7,438 nt of DNA from Acidimicrobiaceae bacterium (GTDB lineage Bacteria; Actinomycetota; Acidimicrobiia; Acidimicrobiales; RAAP-2), in contig PLSY01000130.1 of NCBI GenBank assembly GCA_003164275.1, forward strand, positions 5,177 through 12,614, given 5' to 3'. Both the position numbers and the translations under genes were made by a program. Under the pieces are notes generated by a model. It made no database searches, had not been told where the DNA came from, and was given only the letters and a program-made list of their open reading frames with translations. This document shows, in pieces, positions 1 to 5,754 of the stretch (positions are counted from its first letter, which is position 1; every line of letters starts with the position of its first letter).

Positions 1-841
1 CTGTGTCGCTCACGTTTCCGTTGGAGCACGGCGTTGACATGAGCAGGCCGGACACGGCCCTGTTCGAGGTGAACGTGCAAGATGTTGCATTGGTCACGTT
101 GGCCGACAAGGTTACTGTTCCACCGTTTGCAGTGAGTGTCGAGGGGCTTGCGGAGAACGATGAGACGGTGGGGGCGGGAACGGTGAAGTGGATGAAGTTC
201 GCAGGCCACACGGAGGAGCCAGTGGTGATGTGGATCTGTGCCGTGTACCCGCCGTCAAGGTCGCCATATCCAGAATCAGGCAAGTAGTTGTCTTCAGAGA
301 TAGTGATTCCAGTGCCGCCCGGATCGACAGACTCGACGTATGCGACATGCCCATCACCACCAGCACCGGCATTCCACTGTGCGATGGCTCCGACAGACGG
401 CGTCTGATTGACGAGGATCTTCTTTGCATGGGCACTGGTCGCCCACTGCGAGGCGTTGCCGAGAACTCCTGGATCAGGAACTCCCTCTGCTGCTAAGCGA
501 AAGGCAGCGTAGAGAGTGCAGTTGTGGGGGCCGTAACTGTTGCTGCTCGCAGCCGCCAGGTACCCGGATCCTGATATTGGCCACATCGAAGTGATCGTTG
601 CTGCCGTCGTGGCGGTGTAACTGCCTTCGGCGCATCCGTATGACGGCGTTGCCAGGCATGGCCAGTTCGTGTCTGGTGAGTTCTCCGGCCAGTTCGAGTA
701 GATCGGAGGCAAGTCCTGCGAGGAAGAGACTGAAGCATCGGCCCGGCCAGAGATGACCAAGGACCCAACACCTGCGATCCCGACTGTCGTAGACACAACT
801 GCCCCGACCATCAGCGCCGACCGCCACAGGCTCTTCCGCAT
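1..841 (-). CDS. Secreted CHAP-domain peptidoglycan hydrolase with Ig-like C-terminal domain (partial)
   Basis: The frame is open from an ATG at 841 to the left edge (280 codons, no stop), so the C-terminus is missing. Residues 1-36 form a Sec signal peptide: a basic start (MRKSLWR), a hydrophobic core and a probable cut near ADA-S. Residues about 95-205 match the CHAP amidase/endopeptidase fold: NCTLYA gives Cys108, DGHVAYVE gives His165 and SEDNY gives Glu183 and Asn185, the expected catalytic set. Cys62 and Cys70 could form a disulfide. From about residue 222 an Ig-like domain starts (Cys255 and Cys272, 17 apart), closely resembling the one in the large secreted protein at 2189-4507. CHAP enzymes cut peptidoglycan peptide or amide bonds, so the protein probably acts outside the membrane on the cell wall. 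A GGGAGAG ribosome-binding site lies just upstream of the ATG. The substrate bond and the full length are unknown. Confidence 0.9.
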   Translation of the reverse strand, partial: MRKSLWRSALMVGAVVSTTVGIAGVGSLVISGRADASVSSSQDLPPIYSNWPENSPDTNWPCLATPSYGCAEGSYTATTAATITSMWPISGSGYLAAASSNSYGPHNCTLYAAFRLAAEGVPDPGVLGNASQWATSAHAKKILVNQTPSVGAIAQWNAGAGGDGHVAYVESVDPGGTGITISEDNYLPDSGYGDLDGGYTAQIHITTGSSVWPANFIHFTVPAPTVSSFSASPSTLTANGGTVTLSANVTNATSCTFTSNRAVSGLLMSTPCSNGNVSDT

Positions 842-1259
842 AAGTCACTCTCCCGCCCAGGACCCGCCGCACGAGTCACTTGTCATCAGTTCCGGGCCAG
901 GCTACCTGCGACCTACACTCGCCGCCGGATCTGTTCTGCGACGACCGCCTGGGCGTTCGCCTCCGGATCTGAGCACATTGTCAGCGTCGTCGCATGGCGG
1001 ACGTCGTGTTCAACCAGGTCGTGTCCGACGCCTTCTTCGGGTATCTGCTCGCCATCGAGGTGAATTCAGCGGACAAGATCAAGGGGATCACATTGGGTGG
1101 CCTGACCGCTCCCTCCGAATGGCACCACCACAACCACTCGACTCGGACGACATCGCTCGGGAGCGGAGGCGAAGCCGACGTGATGGAGGAGTGCTGTCGC
1201 CGAAGGTGTTGGCAACGGGCACGGCTTCTGGCGGACGTAGCGCCCACACGCATGCGAAA
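842..1259. other. Stretch without a confident gene between recombinase A and the CHAP gene
   Basis: This 418-bp gap must hold the leader and promoter of the CHAP gene unless that gene is read through from recombinase A. I found no clear -35/-10 pair on the minus strand and no strong hairpin terminator after the recombinase A stop at 1260. Several frames stay open by chance because the DNA is GC-rich. The only stretch with gene-like codon use is on the plus strand from 994 (separate entry). An 8-bp palindrome, CGCATGCG, sits just after the recombinase stop and is too short to interpret. Confidence 0.6.
994..1143 (+). pseudogene. Possible gene fragment resembling the N-terminus of a phage/injection-system tail-tube protein
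   Basis: An ATG at 994 opens a frame whose first ~45 residues look coded. Codons mostly end in G or C and the peptide has well-mixed composition (starts MADVVFNQVV; contains FFGYLLAIEV and ITLGGL). Past about residue 44 it turns into His/Thr/Arg-rich sequence and then runs antisense to recombinase A, so it does not look like a complete gene. The pattern of a short head, then D-x-F-x-GY, a VEI-like strand and a G-L turn loosely recalls the start of T4 gp19-like tail-tube proteins. That comparison is from memory and by eye. There is no clear ribosome-binding site. It may be a remnant cut off by the arrival of the recombinase region, or a chance open frame. Confidence 0.2.
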
Positions 1260-1838
1260 TCAGCCGCCGCCCTCCAGTGCCGCTCGCTCACCGAGATACC
1301 GATACACCGTCTGCCTAGACACTCCGACCGAGTTTGCGATTTCCTGCACCGTCATGTCCTTGGCGTCGTACAACTGGCGAACTCGCCGCACCTGCGCCGG
1401 AGTCAACGAAGGTTTCCGACCGCCGACCCGACCTCGGGCACGACTGGCGGCCAGTCCCGACATGGTGCGCTCGATGAGCAACGCCCGCTCCATCTCGGCC
1501 ACGGCGGCGATGATGCTGTACACAAGGCGTCCTCCAGGTGTGCCCGTGTCGATGCCTAAGTTCAGGATCGAGAGGGCGATGCCCCGGTCGGTGAGTTCAT
1601 CGGCCAAGGCGGCGAGTTGGCTCGTCGAACGTCCAAGCCGGGAGAGTTCGGTCACCATGAGGGTGTCGCCGGTTCGGAGGTAGCGGATTAGTTCGTCCCA
1701 CACCGGCCGGGCAGCGCCCTTCTTCCCGGACCCGGTCTCCGTGCGGACCTCATCGGCACCGGCGGAAGTGAGGTCGTCGACCTGGCGGTCAAGGGACTGC
1801 TCGGCGGTGCTGACTCGTGCATAGCCGATGATCGTCAC
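1260..1838 (-). CDS. Small serine recombinase (resolvase/invertase family), recombinase A
   Basis: This 192-residue protein has the classic small serine recombinase layout. The catalytic domain starts with GYARVST, placing Arg8 and nucleophile Ser10 at the same positions as in gamma-delta resolvase. The ELSRLGRS motif supplies Arg67 and Arg70. AEMERALLIERT leads into the long dimer helix, and ARGRVGGRKPS is the arm into DNA. Residues about 145-183 form a helix-turn-helix (TVQEIANSVGVSRQTVYRYL). Such enzymes cut and rejoin short dyad sites through a Ser-DNA link, either deleting or inverting DNA. Odd point: Ser66 stands where resolvases and Hin/Gin usually have Asp (LDRLGR). The start is GTG at 1838, with no upstream ribosome-binding site but an extended -10 six bases away, which points to leaderless translation. 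Its partner site and whether it resolves or inverts cannot be told. No transposase lies beside it. Confidence 0.95.
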   Translation of the reverse strand: MTIIGYARVSTAEQSLDRQVDDLTSAGADEVRTETGSGKKGAARPVWDELIRYLRTGDTLMVTELSRLGRSTSQLAALADELTDRGIALSILNLGIDTGTPGGRLVYSIIAAVAEMERALLIERTMSGLAASRARGRVGGRKPSLTPAQVRRVRQLYDAKDMTVQEIANSVGVSRQTVYRYLGERAALEGGG

Positions 1839-1853
1839 GGATCAAGTGTATCA
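1839..1853 (-). promoter_or_regulatory. Extended -10 promoter of recombinase A, probably leaderless
   Basis: On the minus strand, TG-A-TACACT (1853-1845) is an extended -10 element, followed by six bases (TGATCC) and then the GTG start. The transcription start therefore falls on or next to the first base of the start codon. There is no convincing -35 element, which extended -10 promoters can do without. A 17-bp imperfect palindrome, TTACAT-N5-ATGTGA, lies upstream at 1873-1889 and could be an operator. Confidence 0.5.
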
Positions 1854-2003
1854 GAAGTGCGTACCGTTTCCTTTACATTGATTATGTGACGGAAGAAATA
1901 CAGACAGGTTCAGCCTGAGCAAGGTCGTCTCCGCCTGTGCCAAGCAAACGGTCGTTTTCGGGACACTCAGAATGTCATCGTCACGTACTGCTCACGAACC
2001 CGA

Positions 2004-2150
2004 TCACGTCAGTGCCGTCACCGTAGTCATTCGTGTTCGGTCAAGAGCAAAGTCGATGGTCGATCCCAATTGGATTGTGGTCTGCAAAGCTTGCGCAACA
2101 CCATCCTCGGCGGCAATTGGTATGTCGGCGTAGCGGATCGTAAATGCCAT
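2004..2150 (-). CDS. Possible small protein, 48 residues, unknown
   Basis: An ATG at 2150 opens a 48-codon frame ending in TGA at 2004. It lies 38 bp downstream of the large secreted protein on the same strand. The peptide begins MAFTIRYADIPIAAEDGVAQ, has a balanced acidic/basic content, no membrane segment and no cysteine, and could form an amphipathic helix around residues 14-36. An AAGGTGG stretch upstream is a fair ribosome-binding site. GTG at 2159 is an alternative start. Codon third positions are only mildly GC-rich, so support is weak. I do not recognise a family. If real, it would be co-transcribed with the secreted protein. Chance occurrence is the main alternative. Confidence 0.28.
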   Translation of the reverse strand: MAFTIRYADIPIAAEDGVAQALQTTIQLGSTIDFALDRTRMTTVTALT

Positions 2151-2188
2151 TCCCGCCACCTTGTCGATCGTGACCTAGCAATCGAGAC

Positions 2189-4507
2189 CTACTCCCGGTA
2201 GGCCGAGTTGACCAGTGGATAGCTAGGCACGGCATTGAAGATCACGGCGGTCACGGGGATGGGGAAGTCAAAGAGAGCCGGGCAGGTGTAGATCGACCAG
2301 GGAACCGTGTCGTCGCTGAGACCAACTTCGGCGCTGCCGTAAGTCGAGATGGCGCCGTAGAGTGACGAGAAGTCGCTGGGAACCACGCCGCCGAGTAGTC
2401 CGAGCAGGTCGATGCTTGGTGCGGGGTAGCCCGTGGACCCGAACCAATCAGTCGATGCGTCGATGACGGACAGATACGGCGGCACACAGGACAACGCCCC
2501 AAGTACGGGATCGTCATTCGCTGTGCTCTGAACCGTGATGGCTGCGTCGTCGCTGGAGAATACGGAGTAACTCACCTGCAACACGTCGAGAAGCGACACC
2601 TGGATTGCAGCGGAGGCATTCTCGAAGACGTCATAAGAGAACCCAGATGAAACCTGCTCCGCACTGAGTTGGATGCCGTTCCAGTCTCCGGCTACAGGGT
2701 CCCCCGATCCTGTGTCTCCTCCTACCGAGTTGTCGTTGATCGACGTGAAGATGATTGGATCGGTGGCGTTGCCGACGGCATCAAGGGTGCCTTCCACTGT
2801 GAGGGCGGCGAGATAGAGGCCTTTCACCACGGAGCCGGGCACGATGTTCAGCGTCGCCCCTGTCGGCACATCAAGATTGGTGAAGGTGAGGGGGATCGCA
2901 TTTTCTCCCCAAGTGGTGGTGGCTACCGAGCCACGCACGAAGACCGATGCTGCCGCCGAGCCGGTGTTGCCCGTCACCTCGTCCAGATCGATGTTCGAGC
3001 CGTCGAGGTAGATCGCCCCTCCAGCACTACCGTCGAAGTAGTCGTCTTCAATCACGGGAGCGGGGTTCGCACTATTGACCACCAGCTCGATGGCCTGACT
3101 CTGGTAGTCGGAAAACCGAGACTCCGTGATGCTGACCGTTCCTGGTCCACCGCCGAACTGGCTGGAGCTAAAGCCAGTCGTGGAATAGCTCACATCGACA
3201 TGAGCCAGATCGACTGATCCCGTCTGCTGGTACTCATTGTTGGCGATTGAGTAGGGCGTAGTGATGCCGTTCCAGTCTCCGGCTACAGGGTCCCCCGATC
3301 CTGTGTCTCCTCCTACCGAGTTGTCGTTGATCGACGTGAAGATGATTGGATCGGTGGCGTTGCCGACGGCATCAAGGGTGCCTTCCACTGTGAGGGCGGC
3401 GAGATAGCTGAACTTCAGCACTGTGCCTGGGTCGATGGACAGGGTCACGCCCGCTGGGATGTCGAAGGAGCAGTTGGTGTAGTCCCCAGCCTGCAGTTCA
3501 CTGTCCGAACCAATCGTTCCCGTGCAGGTCGTGATTACGCTGGTGTAGGCAAACTGGTCGGCGGGCGAGGTCGCAGAGGTTCCAATTGCTGTCGTGACGG
3601 TGACGTTGACCGTTCCAACCGAAGCAGCGGGGCTAGTGGCAGTGATTGAGGTCGAAGAATCCGCAGTGACGGCGGCCGCCTTGGTCCCGAACTTCACACT
3701 GGTCGCTCCTGAGAGGTTGCTCCCCATGATGGTGACTGAAGTGCCTCCGGCGTGTGGACCAGCACCGGGGCTGACCCCAGTCACGATCGGAGCGGGGACG
3801 TACGTAAAGGTGGCCTTAGGCGTGACCGGTGACGAGCCAGCGGGAGTCGTGACGGTGACGTTGACCTTTCCGGTGTCCGCCGGAGTCACAGCCGTCACCG
3901 AGGTGGCCGAGACATCGGTGACCTTTGTGCCAATGGCTGAGCCGAAGTCCACTGCCGTCGCCCCGGTGAGGTTCTTGCCCTTCAAGGTGACGGTGGTCTG
4001 ACCAGCCTCGGAACCCGTGGAAGGGCTTACTGATGTGAGGCTCGGCGGTGCTGCAGCCCCCGACACGGTGAGCTTGATCGCCTTGGCCTTCACCGTCTTG
4101 GTGCCGACGACCGACAAGTTGAACTTGTATTTGTCCGCCTTGGTGGTCGAATCGGCAGGTACGGAAACACCTTGGCTCACCGACCCCGAGGTGCACGGGA
4201 CCGTTGCCGGGAGTCCGCTGATGGCCGGAGCTGATGAAAAGACGCAGGACGTGGCGTTGGTCACATTCGCAGACAGCGATACTCGGCCTCCAGCGGAGCC
4301 AAGGGTACTCGGCGTGGCAACGAAGGCTGTCACCGTGGGGGCCGTGGGGGTCTTGGAGACATCGGGGGTTGCCTTGGCAGCCTGGGACCCGGTCGCCGCA
4401 CCCGCCAACGCCCCTGGCGCAGAAAGCAAACCAACCACCAGTGCCAGTCCGCATCCCACTCGAATGGCTGCACTATTCCGCCGATTTCGCCCACCGTCAG
4501 TCATCAT
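2189..4507 (-). CDS. Large secreted Ig-like / IPT-TIG / beta-helix surface protein
   Basis: Numbering here counts from the GTG at 4510. I prefer the ATG at 4507 because it sits 7 bases after a GAGG ribosome-binding site. Residues 1-38 are a Sec signal peptide (NRRNSAAIR, hydrophobic core, ALAGAA cut region). Residues about 55-150 are an Ig-like domain with Cys89 and Cys106. Two IPT/TIG domains follow (about 156-238 and 241-323), each ending in a VNVTVTT strand. From residue 326 comes a parallel beta-helix-like region with the family pattern LSIDPGTVLKF, LTVEGTLDAVG, PIIFTS, GDWNGI. Residues 369-416 recur unchanged at 566-613. The last ~100 residues have no recognisable domain and no sortase motif or membrane anchor. 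It is probably an extracellular binding or adhesion protein. No catalytic residues are evident, and ligand and attachment are unknown. It is divergent from recombinase B. Confidence 0.88.
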   Translation of the reverse strand: MMTDGGRNRRNSAAIRVGCGLALVVGLLSAPGALAGAATGSQAAKATPDVSKTPTAPTVTAFVATPSTLGSAGGRVSLSANVTNATSCVFSSAPAISGLPATVPCTSGSVSQGVSVPADSTTKADKYKFNLSVVGTKTVKAKAIKLTVSGAAAPPSLTSVSPSTGSEAGQTTVTLKGKNLTGATAVDFGSAIGTKVTDVSATSVTAVTPADTGKVNVTVTTPAGSSPVTPKATFTYVPAPIVTGVSPGAGPHAGGTSVTIMGSNLSGATSVKFGTKAAAVTADSSTSITATSPAASVGTVNVTVTTAIGTSATSPADQFAYTSVITTCTGTIGSDSELQAGDYTNCSFDIPAGVTLSIDPGTVLKFSYLAALTVEGTLDAVGNATDPIIFTSINDNSVGGDTGSGDPVAGDWNGITTPYSIANNEYQQTGSVDLAHVDVSYSTTGFSSSQFGGGPGTVSITESRFSDYQSQAIELVVNSANPAPVIEDDYFDGSAGGAIYLDGSNIDLDEVTGNTGSAAASVFVRGSVATTTWGENAIPLTFTNLDVPTGATLNIVPGSVVKGLYLAALTVEGTLDAVGNATDPIIFTSINDNSVGGDTGSGDPVAGDWNGIQLSAEQVSSGFSYDVFENASAAIQVSLLDVLQVSYSVFSSDDAAITVQSTANDDPVLGALSCVPPYLSVIDASTDWFGSTGYPAPSIDLLGLLGGVVPSDFSSLYGAISTYGSAEVGLSDDTVPWSIYTCPALFDFPIPVTAVIFNAVPSYPLVNSAYRE
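2672..2816. repeat. 145-bp exact direct repeat, copy 1
   Basis: Identical base for base to 3263-3407, with an offset of 591 bp (197 codons, in frame). It encodes the strand-turn module from YLAALTVEG to GDWNGI in the beta-helix region of the secreted protein. The bases immediately outside both ends differ between copies. Confidence 0.97.
3263..3407. repeat. 145-bp exact direct repeat, copy 2
   Basis: Second copy of the repeat at 2672-2816, same orientation, no mismatch. Recombination between the copies would delete exactly 591 bp and leave the secreted protein in frame, 197 residues shorter. Confidence 0.97.
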
Positions 4508-4510
4508 CAC

Positions 4511-4743
4511 TCCGCCTCACCAGTGGTGGCTCTCACAACCCCCTGAATCTGGCGAAGTCTCGCACGACGGCGGACGTGGACGCCACGGTCACTACGTAGC
4601 GTGGCGAAAGCGGTCGATTCTGAGAGGGCCATCGAGGTGCCGGTCGAGGACGCCACCCGCTGCCTGAGCGGTACTCGCATAACCCATCTCACTATCAAGA
4701 TCTCATAATGTGCTTCCTCACCCGTTTATGATAATCTGTCAGC
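4511..4743. promoter_or_regulatory. Divergent promoter region between the secreted protein and recombinase B
   Basis: The large secreted protein reads left from 4507 and recombinase B reads right from 4744, so both promoters must lie here. Only the recombinase side shows a clear element (4729-4737). The part from about 4680 to 4740 is much more AT-rich than its surroundings. It also holds a short inverted repeat, TCATAA (4703-4708) and TTATGA (4726-4731), spanning 29 bp, about the size of a recombinase binding subsite. A minus-strand frame of 63 codons covers 4507-4698, but it looks incidental. Confidence 0.55.
4729..4743 (+). promoter_or_regulatory. Extended -10 promoter of recombinase B, probably leaderless
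   Basis: TG-A-TAATCT (4729-4737) is followed by six bases (GTCAGC) and then the ATG at 4744, so transcription would start at the start codon. No ribosome-binding site precedes the ATG. The overlapping hexamers TATGAT (4727-4732) and GATAAT (4730-4735) are closer to consensus and would give a leader of at most a few bases, so the leaderless conclusion holds either way. Confidence 0.55.
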
Positions 4744-5313
4744 ATGACGAATCCGCTGATTGGCTATAGCCGTGTGAGCACAGTCGATCAGAGCGCTGCC
4801 CTTCAAGAAGATGCCCTGAAGAAGGCGGGCTGCATGAAGATATTCTCGGACACCGCCTCGGGGGCCAAGGCGAGCCGACCCGAGTTGGACAAGATGCTCG
4901 AACAGCTTCGTCCGGGTGATGTTGTCGTGGTGTGGCGTCTCGACAGGCTCGGACGGTCCCTGAAGAACTTGATCGACCTCGTTGAGGACCTGGCAAGCAA
5001 GGGGGTCGGGTTCCGATCTCTGACCGAGGACATCAGCACGACGACGCCGAACGGAAAGCTGGTCTTCAGGATTTTTGGGTCGCTCGCAGAGTTCGAGAGA
5101 GATCTGATCCGTGAACGCACCATGGCCGGTCTTGCCGCCGCTCGGGCACGTGGTCGGGTGGGCGGTCGCCCCTCCGTGATGAACTCGAAGAAGATCGCAA
5201 CCGCCCGCAAGCTGTACGACTCACGTGAACACACCGTGGCCGAGATTGCCGAGCTGCTGAACGTGAGTGTCGCCACGGTGTACCGACATCTTCGGTCGAA
5301 CAATGCGGCCTGA
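4744..5313 (+). CDS. Small serine recombinase (resolvase/invertase family), recombinase B
   Basis: This 189-residue protein is complete and carries every expected residue. GYSRVST gives Arg10 and nucleophile Ser12. WRLDRLGRS gives Asp67, Arg68 and Arg71. LAEFERDLIRERT starts the dimer helix, and ARARGRVGGRPS is the DNA-contacting arm. A helix-turn-helix fills residues about 148-184 (TVAEIAELLNVSVATVYRHL). The length is standard for gamma-delta/Hin-type enzymes, which catalyse site-specific deletion or inversion through a phosphoserine link. It is clearly related to recombinase A, with a DNA stretch at 5113-5168 matching 1417-1472 in inverted orientation. It reads away from the large secreted protein and probably forms an operon with the J-domain gene 29 bp downstream. 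No transposase is present, so its site and role (plasmid or element resolution, or inversion) are open. Confidence 0.96.
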   Translation: MTNPLIGYSRVSTVDQSAALQEDALKKAGCMKIFSDTASGAKASRPELDKMLEQLRPGDVVVVWRLDRLGRSLKNLIDLVEDLASKGVGFRSLTEDISTTTPNGKLVFRIFGSLAEFERDLIRERTMAGLAAARARGRVGGRPSVMNSKKIATARKLYDSREHTVAEIAELLNVSVATVYRHLRSNNAA

Positions 5314-5330
5314 CTCACGGCATCTGGCTG

Positions 5331-5336
5331 AGGAGG
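5331..5336 (+). promoter_or_regulatory. Strong ribosome-binding site for the J-domain gene
   Basis: AGGAGG sits six bases before the ATG at 5343, a perfect Shine-Dalgarno sequence that fixes this start. It contrasts with the missing site in front of recombinase B, the probable first gene of the same transcript. Confidence 0.85.
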
Positions 5337-5342
5337 CCCGGG

Positions 5343-5702
5343 ATGAATGATCCATATGAAGTGCTTGGGGTGACCTCTGATGCAACCCCCGAGGAAATCA
5401 AGAGCGCCTATCTGGCTCTAGTGCAGATCTACCACCCTGACCGTCTGGCGCAGTCATCGGACATGGTGCTGGCGCAGACCAACCGCATGCTTCAGGAGGT
5501 AACAGAGGCGTACAACCAAGTGAAGGGCGGATGGCTGGTCTATTGGGACATGCCCGGGTGGACGAATGGCGAACGTGCCAGCGTCACTGTCAAGCTTCTT
5601 CAGGCCCATGTACCCCACCGTTGGGACGAGGCTGGCGTGCTTTCAGTCAATCGCCAGTTCGAAGCGGCCGTCGATCAAGTTGTGGCAAGCATCACGTCGT
5701 GA
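5343..5702 (+). CDS. Short J-domain (DnaJ-like) protein
   Basis: Residues 3-64 are a J domain. DPYEVLGV is helix I, EEIKSAYLALVQIYHPDR is helix II with the invariant HPD at 31-33, and NRMLQEVTEAYNQVKGGW is helix III. J domains stimulate the ATPase of Hsp70 (DnaK). The protein lacks the Gly/Phe linker, zinc fingers and substrate-binding domains of DnaJ, so it is a specialised co-chaperone rather than a DnaJ orthologue. Its tail (residues about 85-119, with the pattern RWD-x-x-GVLSVNRQFEAAVD) looks like a small separate module that I cannot name with confidence. The gene follows recombinase B by 29 bp on the same strand with its own strong ribosome-binding site, so the two are probably co-transcribed. 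Whether it helps the recombinase, the secreted protein or something else cannot be told. It is cytoplasmic, with no signal or membrane segment. Confidence 0.9.
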   Translation: MNDPYEVLGVTSDATPEEIKSAYLALVQIYHPDRLAQSSDMVLAQTNRMLQEVTEAYNQVKGGWLVYWDMPGWTNGERASVTVKLLQAHVPHRWDEAGVLSVNRQFEAAVDQVVASITS

Positions 5703-5754
5703 ATCGCACCTGCGTTAGGTCGATTGCCCAAGTCCAAGTCAGAGAAGGGCACCG

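Larger units (their letters stand above)
1839..2188. other. Intergenic region between recombinase A and the large secreted protein
   Basis: These 350 bp hold the recombinase A promoter, the imperfect palindrome at 1873-1889 and a possible small gene at 2004-2150. I see no strong hairpin with a T-run after the stop of the large secreted protein at 2189. The AT-richer part around 1855-1890 stands out against its surroundings and is a reasonable place for a recombinase binding site. Confidence 0.5.

Noticed and set aside
753..1559. A 268-codon plus-strand open frame
   Set aside because: It overlaps the clear CHAP and recombinase A genes on the other strand and its peptide is an Arg/Ser/His-rich mix typical of antisense reading in GC-rich DNA.
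2041..2235. A 64-codon minus-strand frame overlapping the end of the secreted protein
   Set aside because: It has skewed composition (many Arg, Cys, His, Gly) and overlaps coding sequence. The 48-codon frame at 2004-2150 in another register is more protein-like.
3591..3866. 21-bp exact repeat (3591-3611 and 3846-3866)
   Set aside because: It encodes the same VNVTVTT strand at the same point of the two IPT/TIG domains, 85 codons apart, so ordinary domain duplication explains it.
2669..4667. Several plus-strand open frames of 120-216 codons
   Set aside because: They lie opposite the large secreted protein, and their Val/Thr-rich periodicity simply mirrors its repeated domains.
4507..4698. A 63-codon minus-strand frame whose stop overlaps the start of the secreted protein
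   Set aside because: The overlap would suit translational coupling, but the start is TTG, the peptide is an Arg-rich mixture and it fills the divergent promoter region.
1260..5313. A complete transposon with the recombinases as resolvases
   Set aside because: I found no transposase, no terminal inverted repeats and no target-site duplication in the window.
5703..5754. Possible terminator between the convergent J-domain gene and the next gene
   Set aside because: Only a 5-bp pair (TGCCC and GGGCA) with a loop of about 20 bases is present, which is too weak to call.
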